A DNA stretch of 63,758 bases from Ammoniphilus sp. CFH 90114 (GCF_004123195.1 NZ_SDLI01000001.1:234374-298131), one strand, 5' to 3'. Counted from the stretch's first letter, positions 17,171 to 26,414 are shown. Made by a program: numbers and translations. Notes: generated by a model from the sequence alone, not told the origin.

Positions 17171-17614
17171 GTGAATCTAGTTGATTTCGTTCCACAAGAA
17201 CAAGAAGTTAAAGTTGCAATAGACTTAGTACAAAGGTTAGAAGTGCTTTCAACAAAACAATTGACTACCGACATCTTGGAATCTTTGCTATTTTCGACTC
17301 ACTACATCACACAGCATAAAGATTTTTTTCATAAGGCAAGAAACAGACATGTTACCCTAATTTTTACAGACAAAGCTCAACTTAGCTTTAATCTTGGAGA
17401 TGACTATATGGGATTAAACGCTAATCTAATTTTATATAAATTGTCATCGCTCGAAGGTAAAAACCAGACTGAACAGACGATAATATTAACAGAAGAGATG
17501 GTTCATCACTTTTGGGACTCAGCAGATGAAGTATATGTAAAAAGTATTGTATGTGAAATGATTCCTAATGTTATTTTAAACCCAGAATTGCCCGGATACA
17601 TCATTGTGGGCTAG
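17171..17614 (+). CDS. Hypothetical 147-residue protein
   Basis: Start chosen at GTG 17171 after GAAGGGTG; an ATG at 17141 has no ribosome site. Mixed alpha/beta protein with VTLIFTDKAQLSF and a helical EEMVHHFWDSADEVY segment. No catalytic motif or family recognised. It follows the broken RAMA-like gene, and the neighbourhood is defence-like. Confidence 0.5.
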   Translation: MNLVDFVPQEQEVKVAIDLVQRLEVLSTKQLTTDILESLLFSTHYITQHKDFFHKARNRHVTLIFTDKAQLSFNLGDDYMGLNANLILYKLSSLEGKNQTEQTIILTEEMVHHFWDSADEVYVKSIVCEMIPNVILNPELPGYIIVG

Positions 17615-17967
17615 TCTTTATACAACGAATAGGAGAACTTAATTAGGCTCTCACACACAAGAAAATTTTGTTTAATTGACAATTCGTATTTTAAACAAGC
17701 CCAAGCGTATTATAGAGAGCGGAAAGTCACGAGATTACCGCAAAAATAGCTGCAGCCTCGTTTAGCTATGGTTAAACTAACTGGATTACATTAATCAGGA
17801 AGGCTACTTAGTCAATCTTCTTTTTTTGTTGAACTAAAGGGAGTATACTTTATAACATAAAAATTTGAAAAAGAACTAAAAGAATAAACCCATCAATTGC
17901 ACGAATAATTAAGATGAATTTAAAACGCAATCATTTTTAACAAATAAAAAAATATGGGTGATAATTA
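17615..17967. other. Gene-free spacer
   Basis: 353 bases between two rightward genes. A TTGACA hexamer occurs near 17676 but with no -10 box at normal spacing. No repeat or RNA structure stood out. Confidence 0.4.
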
Positions 17968-18477
17968 ATGGCTGAATTTGGTCAAGAGAACGTAAAGAAG
18001 TTTTTAGAGAGTTATCGACTTGAAGTAAATAAAATTGAGGAAGGAGAAGAAAAAACACCTGATTTCGAAGTCTCTTTTCAAGGGGAAAGGGTCTTTTTTT
18101 GTGAGGAGAAAACTCTTGAGTATGATGATTTTGAGGGTTGCAAAAATGATTCAACGTATAACGCTATCTCAAATCATATTCACAAAGCAACTAAGCAGTT
18201 CAACAGCGTTAATCCTAATCATGATATTCCTAACGTTCTTGCTTTTACAAATCTCGATACCTTGAAAGACATTCATGATTTATTTATTACTATTACTGGG
18301 AAAGCGTTGTTGGAACAGGGAGGTTTATTAAAGATCAGAAATGTTGGAAGAATCGAGGCAGATTTAGATTTTATTGACCTTTTTCTTTGGTTCGATAAAG
18401 ATAAGTTTATAAATTTTATGCTTGGGAAAAATAGCAAATATGAAAAAGATTTACTCAATATTTTTGGAATTAAGTAA
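17968..18477 (+). CDS. Putative PD-(D/E)XK-fold protein
   Basis: 169 residues. The segment TPDFEVSFQGERVFFCEEKTLEYDD gives P-D-x(13)-E-x-K, the catalytic layout of PD-(D/E)XK nucleases, preceded by an N-terminal helix (ENVKKFLESY) and followed by helical and strand segments ending NVLAFTN. It is monocistronic, in a defence-type region, with no partner methylase. Fold inferred from motif; nuclease activity untested. Confidence 0.5.
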   Translation: MAEFGQENVKKFLESYRLEVNKIEEGEEKTPDFEVSFQGERVFFCEEKTLEYDDFEGCKNDSTYNAISNHIHKATKQFNSVNPNHDIPNVLAFTNLDTLKDIHDLFITITGKALLEQGGLLKIRNVGRIEADLDFIDLFLWFDKDKFINFMLGKNSKYEKDLLNIFGIK

Positions 18478-18627
18478 TAAATGACATTCACTAAGCTATC
18501 TGTTCAAAAAAATGGTTATATTTGAGACGATCTACTAACGGGATTCTATAGTTCAAGATAATCGCTTATGCAGAATTATTAAATTTATTTGTGAAACTAT
18601 GTACCAGAACCTAATATGTTCTGGTTT

Positions 18628-18963
18628 TTACTTATAGAGATAAAAGTGAATCTCCTTTTGCAGTTCTAGACTACATGTGTATTGCCTAAGACACTTTTCT
18701 AAGTTTAACAAGACCATGTTAGGATCCATAAGAGAATGATTTCTACCCATTAAATACTGTGTATTACCTTGGAGAATGGTTCTCCTAGTAATTAGTCGCG
18801 CATTAATGAAGCCTCCAAATCTTTTATAATATATAATCGCTTGATCCTTACTTACTCCAAATACATGACCTGTACTAGAATCCGTAATAATAAAACCGAT
18901 AATATACCATTCTGGCGAGACGATTGTTCTAAGGATGATTAACCTAGGTCTAGATAATTTCAT
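18628..18963 (-). CDS. Hypothetical 111-residue protein
   Basis: Basic alpha/beta protein transcribed leftwards from an ATG with a good SD (AAAGGAGAG). Contains WYIIGFIITDSSTGHVFGVSKDQAIIYY. No family recognised; isolated between rightward genes. Confidence 0.55.
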   Translation of the reverse strand: MKLSRPRLIILRTIVSPEWYIIGFIITDSSTGHVFGVSKDQAIIYYKRFGGFINARLITRRTILQGNTQYLMGRNHSLMDPNMVLLNLEKCLRQYTCSLELQKEIHFYLYK

Positions 18964-19046
18964 TTTTTCACTCTCCTTTAACTTAATTGTAAAGGAAGTT
19001 GTAGATGTGAATCTCCGTAATTTCTTTTCATGATTACTATGAAAAG

Positions 19047-19169
19047 GTGGTAACTGAAGGTGAAAAAGCTTCAGTTGGGATTAGCTGTGAATTAAATAAA
19101 AATCTAATTAAAATTGCTGAAGATAAGGGTCAAGATTATTACTTCATTGATCGGGAAATTGAGATTTAA
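19047..19169 (+). CDS. Short coupled reading frame (about 40 codons)
   Basis: Open frame from GTG 19047 (AAAAGG just upstream) encoding an acidic peptide ending DYYFIDREIEI. Its TAA overlaps the ATG of the next gene (TAATG), the usual sign of translational coupling, which is the main reason to call it. It may be the 3' remnant of a longer gene. Confidence 0.35.
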   Translation: MVTEGEKASVGISCELNKNLIKIAEDKGQDYYFIDREIEI

Positions 19170-19360
19170 TGAGGAAAGTTTTAAATTTAGGACTGGTGGA
19201 ATCCTACGAAGAATTTGAGGAAGTTGAATTCTACTACACAACTCTCGTTTATAAGGGTTTCAATAGCTATTCTGGGTCTTTGTATATTCAAGATAAGGAG
19301 AAATTTGTAAATACACTAACAGTAATGATTCGAGAGGAAGAAGATCAAGATATGGATTAA
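19169..19360 (+). CDS. Hypothetical acidic 63-residue protein
   Basis: Small acidic protein (ESYEEFEEVEFYYTT...REEEDQDMD) whose start overlaps the stop of the upstream short frame. No family; DNA-mimic-like charge is noted but not evidence of function. Confidence 0.5.
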   Translation: MRKVLNLGLVESYEEFEEVEFYYTTLVYKGFNSYSGSLYIQDKEKFVNTLTVMIREEEDQDMD

Positions 19361-19390
19361 TAAATAGAATCTATCAGCAACATAACTAAA

Positions 19391-19450
19391 TCCTATTTTT
19401 GGAAATTAGGTGTACTCCAGTATACACTAATACTAGACACAAAAATAGGA
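19391..19450 (+). promoter_or_regulatory. Inverted repeat sequestering the SD of 19460-19906
   Basis: TCCTATTTTTG (19391-19401) and CAAAAATAGGA (19440-19450) are perfect 11-bp complements; the right arm overlaps the AGGAG ribosome site. The 38-base loop holds ACTCC (19414-19418), which could alternatively pair with GGAGT at 19448-19452. Same layout as 9790-9834 with compensating base changes. Confidence 0.55.
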
Positions 19451-19459
19451 GTGGAGATA

Positions 19460-19906
19460 ATGGAGGAATATAAAAATTACCAGTTAGAAAGATATGTTCT
19501 AACCTTGTTAAAGATGATGTTAGTAGAAAAAATTACGGAAGAGTTAGTTGGAGTGTCTACTTTCCTTATCCAAGAAAGAAGAGATTTCATTAAGGACTCA
19601 GCGTTAATGCTAGGTTTGACAAATGATGATAAAGTATTTGAGAGTTCCAAAAAAGACCTTGGAACTCTTATATCCCTATTAAAAAGAGAGGATTCATTCC
19701 ATGAGAGGGAACTGTTGGTATTGCAACATTGTTTTTTTAATTGGAAGAGAAGGGATCTCACGACGGATGAAAAGTTATATCTGTCAAGAATTCTCGACTA
19801 TACTTCTAACAGTATAACCTTATTAGAACTAGATAATTTAGAGGAAGATATGGAACTAATCGACGATGATCTATACGATGATGATTCCGATGAATTACCA
19901 TTTTAA
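19460..19906 (+). CDS. Helical hypothetical protein with acidic tail, possible paralogue of 9842-10243
   Basis: 148 residues from ATG 19460, 8 bases after AGGAG (a GTG at 19451 lies inside the SD). Nearly all helical, with a C-terminal run rich in Asp and Glu. It shares a helix pattern and an SD-hiding leader with 9842-10243. No known family. Followed by a strong terminator, so it is a single-gene unit. Confidence 0.6.
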   Translation: MEEYKNYQLERYVLTLLKMMLVEKITEELVGVSTFLIQERRDFIKDSALMLGLTNDDKVFESSKKDLGTLISLLKREDSFHERELLVLQHCFFNWKRRDLTTDEKLYLSRILDYTSNSITLLELDNLEEDMELIDDDLYDDDSDELPF

Positions 19907-19920
19907 AATATTTAACCAAA

Positions 19921-19948
19921 AAACGCAGCCAAGTTGGCTGCGTTTTTA
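19921..19948 (+). terminator. Terminator after 19460-19906
   Basis: AAACGCAGCCAA and TTGGCTGCGTTT, a 12-bp stem around one base, with a T run. Confidence 0.85.
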
Positions 19949-19993
19949 TATTCTATTTTATATTCTATTTTATATTCTATTTTATATTCTAAT
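19946..19993. repeat. Four tandem 12-bp repeats
   Basis: TTATATTCTATT is repeated four times head to tail, the last copy with one change (TTATATTCTAAT). AT-rich tandem array directly after a terminator; could be a promoter-proximal variable tract or a protein-binding array. Confidence 0.8.
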
Positions 19994-20005
19994 ATATACA
20001 TAAGA

Positions 20006-20263
20006 ATGGGTCAGAACAAATCACTTTACATAATAAATATGGCAAAAATACCTCGCATCAAGGGGATTTTGAGGTTGATTTACGGGATGATAGAATTATT
20101 TATAGGAACAATTTGGATCCCAACATATCGAGATAGATTCATTATGAGTTCTTTTTTAGTAGCTACAGCTCTGTTTTATATCTTAAAAGGACAGTCTTCT
20201 ATACGAAACAAGGTGATTTTGAACCATTATGGACCAAAAACACCTCGCATCACAGTGATTTAG
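20006..20263 (+). CDS. Doubtful small membrane protein
   Basis: Frame from ATG 20006 gives 85 residues with two hydrophobic stretches (ILRLIYGMIELFIGTIWI and FIMSSFLVATALFYIL) that could span the membrane. There is no clear ribosome site, and the frame extends upstream into the tandem repeat and terminator, so coding status is uncertain. Confidence 0.3.
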   Translation: MGQNKSLYIINMAKIPRIKGILRLIYGMIELFIGTIWIPTYRDRFIMSSFLVATALFYILKGQSSIRNKVILNHYGPKTPRITVI

Positions 20264-20343
20264 TAGTAGTTTTACTTTAAGTACAAGGTTAATTCATAAC
20301 CGTTTCAGGTTATTTTATTATCGATTTTATTTCTTTACAGGAG

Positions 20344-20440
20344 TCCTGAACGACCCTTCCTGTGACCGTTCTGGGTCTAAAATGCCTTATTATCATCAAA
20401 AAATAGAGGGGCCCCCACCCCTAAATCGTTCAGGAAGGGT
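20344..20440. repeat. Interleaved GC-rich inverted repeats
   Basis: TCCTGAACG/CGTTCAGGA (20344-20352 and 20427-20435) and ACCCTTCCTG/CAGGAAGGGT (20353-20362 and 20431-20440) overlap on the right side, so only one stem can form at a time; a third variant CGTTCTGGGT lies between. A GC-rich island in AT-rich DNA just ahead of the winged-helix gene. Confidence 0.6.
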
Positions 20441-20475
20441 GTTTAGGAGGGGTGTATATTTGAAAGGAGAATTTT

Positions 20476-20982
20476 ATGAAAGAAAAAAATGATGAACTAA
20501 AAGAAATAACACAATGGATAAAGAAGCCAAGTGTTATTCTGATGTATCTAATTTTGAAATCCATTAAGGAAAGAGATGGTGCCGTAGGTGATACTGTATG
20601 TATGGATGTGACGAAGACGAAAGGGCCAACTGAGCCAAGTAAAACTGATTATAAGTGGTCTTATGTGAAGAGGATTTTAACAGAAATTGAAAGTCTAGGA
20701 TATATAGAAAGTATTAAACAACCCAAGAAAAAGGGTAGATCTTATTATTATTATCTTTCACGACAAGGAGAGAAAGAGTTTGAAAATGTTGAGAAGACCG
20801 CGTTAAAGTTAATTGAAGCTAATAAGGAAAAGCGAAAAATTGAGCAAAACGGTAATCAAGCAAACCAATTAATTGAAAGCAAGCCTAGTCCACTAAAAGA
20901 AAGTCCATTTATGAAAAGAACAAAGGAAGGTGGAGTAAATTCGAATATGCAAGTCAGGATAATCGATGCTAGGAAGAATTAA
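20476..20982 (+). CDS. Winged-helix transcriptional regulator (MarR/PadR-like)
   Basis: 168 residues. Residues 15-105 read as a winged helix: KPSVILMYLILKSI, recognition helix WSYVKRILTEIESLGYIESI, and wing KKKGRSYYYYLSRQGEKEF. The C-terminal 60 residues are charged and probably disordered. SD GAAAGGAG. The interleaved repeats just upstream are natural operator candidates. Probably an element regulator; target unknown. Confidence 0.65.
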   Translation: MKEKNDELKEITQWIKKPSVILMYLILKSIKERDGAVGDTVCMDVTKTKGPTEPSKTDYKWSYVKRILTEIESLGYIESIKQPKKKGRSYYYYLSRQGEKEFENVEKTALKLIEANKEKRKIEQNGNQANQLIESKPSPLKESPFMKRTKEGGVNSNMQVRIIDARKN

Positions 20983-21012
20983 ATTCTACTTTTATATTGG
21001 AGGAGATAAAAC

Positions 21013-21405
21013 TTGGCTCAAAACAATGAATTCTTCCAGACGAAGATGCTTCACGGAAGCATGGGAATATTTAAAATGATTGACCAAATCTGTAAAGAGA
21101 TTATAAAACAGATCAAGGAAAAGACAGCAAAGCCTTTACCCAAAGATGACATTGGGGGCGAGTGGATTTATGAAGGCAACATTAATGGGTTCAACATTAT
21201 GATTTTACATTCAGCAATTAGTATTCAAAAGCCGAATTCTTATACGGCCTTTTTAGGTGGTCAAAATGTAAGGTGCTCATTATCTATAATTGTTGATGTA
21301 ATTTTGGACTTTATTTCTAATTTAGAGGATATCCTCACAACTTTGGAAAATTTCTTTGAGATAGAATTTGATCTGTCACTTGAAAATTTGTCTATTAAAC
21401 GGTAG
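21013..21405 (+). CDS. Hypothetical 130-residue protein
   Basis: Starts at TTG 21013, 7 bases after GGAGGAG. Alpha/beta protein with no recognised motif, 30 bases after the winged-helix gene and so probably co-transcribed with it. Confidence 0.55.
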   Translation: MAQNNEFFQTKMLHGSMGIFKMIDQICKEIIKQIKEKTAKPLPKDDIGGEWIYEGNINGFNIMILHSAISIQKPNSYTAFLGGQNVRCSLSIIVDVILDFISNLEDILTTLENFFEIEFDLSLENLSIKR

Positions 21406-21561
21406 ATACATTGTAATAAAGAGATTTTAATAAATAGATGAGTAAATAGACAAATTTGCTATTTTTGAACTAGGTTAAAGAGTAATTTAGCTCATTCTAA
21501 AAAACGTCTAAAAAACGAACGTTTATTGGATAAAAGGAAAATTTACTATTTGGAGGGTAAC

Positions 21562-22113
21562 ATGATATTCGGTTACGCACGTGTGTCAACGCATTTACAA
21601 AGCTTGGATTCGCAAATTGATGCTCTTAAAAAATTTGGTTGTATGAAGATCTATGAAGAAAAGCTTTCTGGAAAAAGGAAAGATCGACCAGAGCTAAAAG
21701 AGTTATTAAAAGTGTTGAGGAAAGGTGATACGGTCGTAGTATATAAATTAGATCGAATAAGTCGATCTACAAAGCACTTAATTGAATTAATTGATTTTTT
21801 TCAAGAAAAGGAAGTTAACTTTGTTTCACTTCAGGAAAATATTGATACAACTTCTAGTATGGGTAAGTTTATATTTAGGATTTTTGCTGCGGTAGCAGAA
21901 ATGGAACGCGACATTATAGTTGAAAGAACAAAAGAAGGGTTAAATGCGGCAAGAGCAAGGGGAAGAGTAGGGGGTAGGCCAAAAGTATCTGAAGAAGATA
22001 TTAAAACTGCAATAACCTTGTATAGGAGTAACAATTTTACTGTTCAGGAGATCGTCAAAAAAACAAATGTTGCTAGAAGTACTTTATATAAGTATTTAAT
22101 GGTTTATAAATAG
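21562..22113 (+). CDS. Serine recombinase (resolvase/invertase family)
   Basis: 183 residues from ATG 21562 (SD TTTGGAGGG). The N-terminal catalytic domain has Ser9 in GYARVST, the DRISRS block and AEMERDIIVERTKEG; the E-helix leads to a C-terminal HTH (FTVQEIVKKTNVARSTLYKYL). Size and layout match Tn3-type resolvases and small DNA invertases. It would resolve dimers or cointegrates of the element or act on a nearby res-like site: AACGT and ACGTTT sequences occur 30-60 bases upstream. No transposase is adjacent. Confidence 0.92.
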   Translation: MIFGYARVSTHLQSLDSQIDALKKFGCMKIYEEKLSGKRKDRPELKELLKVLRKGDTVVVYKLDRISRSTKHLIELIDFFQEKEVNFVSLQENIDTTSSMGKFIFRIFAAVAEMERDIIVERTKEGLNAARARGRVGGRPKVSEEDIKTAITLYRSNNFTVQEIVKKTNVARSTLYKYLMVYK

Positions 22114-22439
22114 AATAATATTTACGCAAAATCTTGCCATATTAAAAAGATAAAGGCTACTTGAATAAGTAGATAATTGTCTTTGCCCTCTTTAATGGGT
22201 GATGGCCAGCTATCTGTACATATCCAAAACTGAACATAGATACCATAGTTTGTAGTCAACAGAATTTACAAGAACGTTCCTTAGATTTGTAAAAAATCTA
22301 AAATGATAATCTGTATACTATCAATACTCTTGTCCGTTCAGTTAGCCTCTATCTCGTGTAATATGCTAAATATTCTAAACAATATTTAATATCAAAGTAG
22401 GTTTAATTATCTGAGCGTAAAAATTTGTGTTAGACATAG
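22114..22439. other. Gene-free spacer between convergent genes
   Basis: 326 AT-rich bases between the resolvase and the leftward HEPN-like gene. Two small hairpins (CTACTT..AAGTAG near 22156 and TTAGATTT..AAATCTAA near 22281) lack T runs. Nothing else stood out. Confidence 0.4.
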
Positions 22440-24701
22440 TTATTTTAGTTTTTCAAGGAATTTTTTCATTGTTTCTTCAATCTTAACAATTTTATCATAA
22501 CACTTATTAGCCTCTTCTAAAGTAATGTTGTCTTTATGTGCAGCTTTGTTTCTATATTGATTGGTTATGTCATCGACATCTTTTATCAATGATTTTAAGT
22601 AAGATTCAATAGCTTTTGTGTCTTCAAATAAAACAGGATTGAAAAGAACATCCTTGCAATATTTAAGAGCAAGTGGGTGAATATCTCCTTTATGCCTTTC
22701 TTCTTCTAAAATGAATCCTATACTTCCTAGACTGTAGTGTCGATCTGATTTCTCAGTAAATCTAACTTTATCTTTATCTTTATCTTTATCTTTTTTTACA
22801 TTCACTAAACCAATAGGCCAATTCTTCTTATCAATTTTATCGCTATTGAGTTGATCTTTAAAATTTCTGAAGAGACTAAAGAATAATACTCTTTCTAGTG
22901 CCTTTGTTAAGGGTATACAAACAGGCGAGTAATCAATTTCGCCGTCATATCCAAAAGAATTTTTGTACAGTACTCTTGATGTGATTAGATATTTTTTTGT
23001 ATCTAAATCTAATTTTCCCCATGCTGTACCAAATTTAATGGATAATTTGCGCTCTTCATTACTAGAATCCGCAGCTCTAAATTTCAAGAACTCTTTTTCA
23101 ATAAGTTTCATAATACGATCCGAATGGTCGTTATAAATCGATTCTAACTCCAATTCATTTTTGTTTCCATTATTAATCAAATCATCTAGTTTATAACTGA
23201 AATCTGATTTTAAATTTTTAATATCACTTTGTATATCTATCATAGATTTTAATACTTCATTAATTCTATTATTAGTTTCTTTCATGGTTTCATTTGTATC
23301 TAGAACGGTAGAGTAAGTATTCGAAGTTATTTTTAATATTTTATCTAATTTACCATTTTCATCTACGGTCTTTAAGAGTAATTCTAGAATCGTATCTAAT
23401 TTAGATTCTGACTTACTACTTTCATCTACTCTTTGTTTTAGTATTTCTATTTTGGACTGGATCCTTTTAATATCTAAATTCGGATCATAGTATAATAATG
23501 CTTGGTGAAAAACAGTCTCAAGATTCTTAAACTCTTTACTGTTTAATTCTAAAAGAATCTCTTCTACTAACTTATTAACCTCAGTTAGAGGATTTTGTGA
23601 ATTAATGTATCCCCAAATACTCTCTCGGAAACCAAAATGTTTATATAGCGCACTTTCTTCTTCAATGTGTCTTAACCTTATTTTAATTACTTCAGAAAAT
23701 TGATTAATATATGGTAAATACCCTTTAATTTCTCTAACAAGGTTATCATGTCTACTCAAGCTAGCTTCTGTTATAAGTGTTTTTTTGATATTTAAAATTG
23801 TCTTTATTGTATTAAATAAAAATTTAGGAGTATATATTGTCCAATAGCATTTATCAACTATCTCAGAAAGTAGTGAATGTTGAATTAAAGAATTTTGTTT
23901 GATGTAATCAATTAAGTAATTTAAATGTCTACTCATCTTTGCTTCTAATATGGGAAGCAGTTCATTACTTTTGTTTGTATATGCAGTTGAATGACTAATG
24001 CTGTCTAACATTTTTTCTTGATCGTCAGTTTGGGTTGCTATATCTAACAGAACCTCCCATTTTTGTGGGAAATCATGTCTCATACAAATTTCGTAAGCTT
24101 CATTGTAGTAACCAAACTTTATTAATTGATTAATAATAGATTTTATTGGGAAACCAATATCAACTTTTTGGTCTAAGATTATTATCTCAGCTTCAAGTAA
24201 TGTTCTTTTAATATCAATCTCATTATTATTACTTAATAATTTTGGTAATAATTCAGAGCAATACAAATCTATGTATCCATTAATATTTTCATTATCTTTG
24301 AGTTGGGGAAAAATACTTAAGTGAAAGAGTTCGTATGCATACTTTGGATATAAACTAATCCAGATTTCAAACCATTCTTTATCTCTTGTTTCTAAGGGGT
24401 AGAGTAGCTCGTAGTGTATAAGTGTCAAAATGTCTCTAATAGGAATTTCTGCATATTTGTTACGATGTTTTGCTTCTAATTCAGCCCATACTGAATTTAC
24501 TAGTCCAAAATTATCTTGGTCTTTTAAAAAATAAGGTTCTAAATAATCCTTAACATATAAAATCGCTTCTACATAATTCCCCTCAGACCATTCTTTGGTA
24601 ATAGTACGATTAAAGCTACTTGTGATAGGGACACGTACTGTTGAGAGTCTCATTACTAAATCTATAACCTTAGGATGTATTTTCTCCTTGTTATCAAGCA
24701 T
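22440..24701 (-). CDS. Large protein with C-terminal HEPN-like motif
   Basis: 753 residues, no described family recognised. The N-terminal 400 residues are helical, solenoid-like. Residues 410-520 are predicted coiled coil (long runs with regular Leu/Ile and Asn/Lys/Glu). The C-terminal 130 residues include ITNQYRNKAAHKDNI, an R-x4-H HEPN ribonuclease motif near residue 718. A KDKDKDKDK run comes from four TTTATC hexamers (22767-22790, minus-strand coding). Transcribed divergently from the MORC/Z1 system with only 224 bases between, so it may be a co-regulated toxic effector. Function inferred. Confidence 0.55.
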   Translation of the reverse strand: MLDNKEKIHPKVIDLVMRLSTVRVPITSSFNRTITKEWSEGNYVEAILYVKDYLEPYFLKDQDNFGLVNSVWAELEAKHRNKYAEIPIRDILTLIHYELLYPLETRDKEWFEIWISLYPKYAYELFHLSIFPQLKDNENINGYIDLYCSELLPKLLSNNNEIDIKRTLLEAEIIILDQKVDIGFPIKSIINQLIKFGYYNEAYEICMRHDFPQKWEVLLDIATQTDDQEKMLDSISHSTAYTNKSNELLPILEAKMSRHLNYLIDYIKQNSLIQHSLLSEIVDKCYWTIYTPKFLFNTIKTILNIKKTLITEASLSRHDNLVREIKGYLPYINQFSEVIKIRLRHIEEESALYKHFGFRESIWGYINSQNPLTEVNKLVEEILLELNSKEFKNLETVFHQALLYYDPNLDIKRIQSKIEILKQRVDESSKSESKLDTILELLLKTVDENGKLDKILKITSNTYSTVLDTNETMKETNNRINEVLKSMIDIQSDIKNLKSDFSYKLDDLINNGNKNELELESIYNDHSDRIMKLIEKEFLKFRAADSSNEERKLSIKFGTAWGKLDLDTKKYLITSRVLYKNSFGYDGEIDYSPVCIPLTKALERVLFFSLFRNFKDQLNSDKIDKKNWPIGLVNVKKDKDKDKDKVRFTEKSDRHYSLGSIGFILEEERHKGDIHPLALKYCKDVLFNPVLFEDTKAIESYLKSLIKDVDDITNQYRNKAAHKDNITLEEANKCYDKIVKIEETMKKFLEKLK

Positions 24702-24925
24702 AGGCTCACCTCTTATTTTTGATTAACAATATTTTCTATAAATTTCTTGATATTTCCTCCTATTATTTTGTTAAATAATTTTAAATTTTTATTATGTATG
24801 TAATAGGTGAAAGTATTTAAATTTTAGTTAAAATTTGAAACCTAAGAATAATATTTTTGTTATTTTGAAGGTACCCATTGGAAAGTTATCGAATAATTAC
24901 ACTATATAATAAATGGTAATAATGG

Positions 24926-26410
24926 ATGGTGTTATTGTTGGATAATAATTATGACATAGTTGAACCATTGGCATCTTCAATTGTTCAATCTCTAAGATCA
25001 ATTGGTTATAGCTTAGAAACTGCTATAGCAGACATAGTAGACAATAGTATTGCCGCAAATGCTAATCAAATTAATATTAACTTCATTTGGAACAAGGAAA
25101 TCAGCTATATATCAATTCAAGACAATGGAATGGGAATGGGTGAAGAGGAATTAAAGGTAGCTATGAGAATAGGTTCAATGAGTCCACTAAGTACTAGAAA
25201 TAGTAAGGACCTAGGGAGATTTGGAATGGGACTTAAAACAGCTGCTTTCTCACAATGCAAAAGACTAAGTGTCATGACAAAAAAAAAAGATGAAGAACTA
25301 CACACTAGGTGTTGGGATCTAGATCTTATAGAGAAAACTGGTAAGTGGTCCTTATTAAAGGAATTTAAAGAAATTAGTGATCTTCAAATTATTGAGCAAG
25401 GTACTATAGTTTTATTAGAGAAATTGGATAGGTTAATTAGCGAATCTTACTCTTCAGTAGCTTATAATAGCTATTTAAAAAAAGTCGCGTCTGTTGAACA
25501 GCATTTAAGTATGGTTTTCCATCGATTTCTAGAAGGTCCAAATGCAATTCAGATCTATATAAATAACATGCTTCTAAAGCCTTGGGATCCTTTTTTAGTC
25601 AATGAAATGGCTACTCAAGAGTTAGCAATAGAGCAGCATTATGATAATGATTACATAATAAAAATTCAACCATATATCCTACCACATCATTCAAAGATAT
25701 CAAAGGACACATATTCATACGCAGATGGTCCAAGAGGTTGGCATGATCAACAAGGATTTTACATATATCGCAACAGAAGGATGCTGGTTTCTGGAAGTTG
25801 GCTTAGTATTTTTCGAAAAGAAGAGCCTTACAAGTTGGCTAGAATTATGATTGATATAACAAGTGATATGGATTTTAGTTGGCAAATTGATATAAAGAAA
25901 TCAACAGCCCGTCCGCCTAAATACATTTTAGATGAGCTCAAGAGAATCGGGAAGATTGCGAGAGATGCATCTTATAAAGTTTATTACCATAGAGGGGTAA
26001 GGCTAATTCAAAATAATGCAACACAAAATAATGACCATGTATGGGAGCAGATACATAAGCATGGAAAGGTATTTTACAAGTTAAACAGGGCACACCCTAT
26101 TTTATTAAAATTAAATGATGAAGTAGATGACTATAAGCTATTAAATGCTTACCTCTCTTTTATTGAGGAATATTCTCCATTTAATTTAGTTTCCTATACT
26201 CCTAGTTTAAAAATAGAAGACACTAACCAAGAGAAAAAGAATTATAACAAAGTAGAAATTACAGAAGATATATTAAGTAGTTTAAAAGATATAATTTATG
26301 CACTAAAGTCATCAGGGTATACAGGAGATCAAATATTATACAGATTATGTAATAGTGAACCATTTAACAAGTACTTTGAGCAAATTAAGGCTTTATTAGA
26401 GGAGGAGTAA
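24926..26410 (+). CDS. MORC/MutL-type GHKL ATPase of a Z1-AIPR defence system
   Basis: 494 residues. ATP-binding motifs: ADIVDNSI (N-box, residues 35-42), QDNGMGM (65-71), and GRFGMGLKTAAF (97-108). A transducer-like domain follows, with a conserved lysine in QIDIKKSTARPP. This is the family described by Iyer and colleagues as bacterial relatives of eukaryotic MORC ATPases in restriction-modification operons. First gene of a four-gene rightward operon (spacing 4 bases, -4, about 8). The ribosome site is weak; TTG 24938 is an alternative start. Likely couples ATP binding to conformational control of the Z1 helicase and nuclease. Confidence 0.85.
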   Translation: MVLLLDNNYDIVEPLASSIVQSLRSIGYSLETAIADIVDNSIAANANQININFIWNKEISYISIQDNGMGMGEEELKVAMRIGSMSPLSTRNSKDLGRFGMGLKTAAFSQCKRLSVMTKKKDEELHTRCWDLDLIEKTGKWSLLKEFKEISDLQIIEQGTIVLLEKLDRLISESYSSVAYNSYLKKVASVEQHLSMVFHRFLEGPNAIQIYINNMLLKPWDPFLVNEMATQELAIEQHYDNDYIIKIQPYILPHHSKISKDTYSYADGPRGWHDQQGFYIYRNRRMLVSGSWLSIFRKEEPYKLARIMIDITSDMDFSWQIDIKKSTARPPKYILDELKRIGKIARDASYKVYYHRGVRLIQNNATQNNDHVWEQIHKHGKVFYKLNRAHPILLKLNDEVDDYKLLNAYLSFIEEYSPFNLVSYTPSLKIEDTNQEKKNYNKVEITEDILSSLKDIIYALKSSGYTGDQILYRLCNSEPFNKYFEQIKALLEEE

Positions 26411-26414
26411 TAGG

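Noticed and set aside
19934-20005. N-terminal extension with LYSI repeats on the 20006 frame
   Set aside because: It is a translation of the terminator and of the 12-bp tandem repeat and has no ribosome site.
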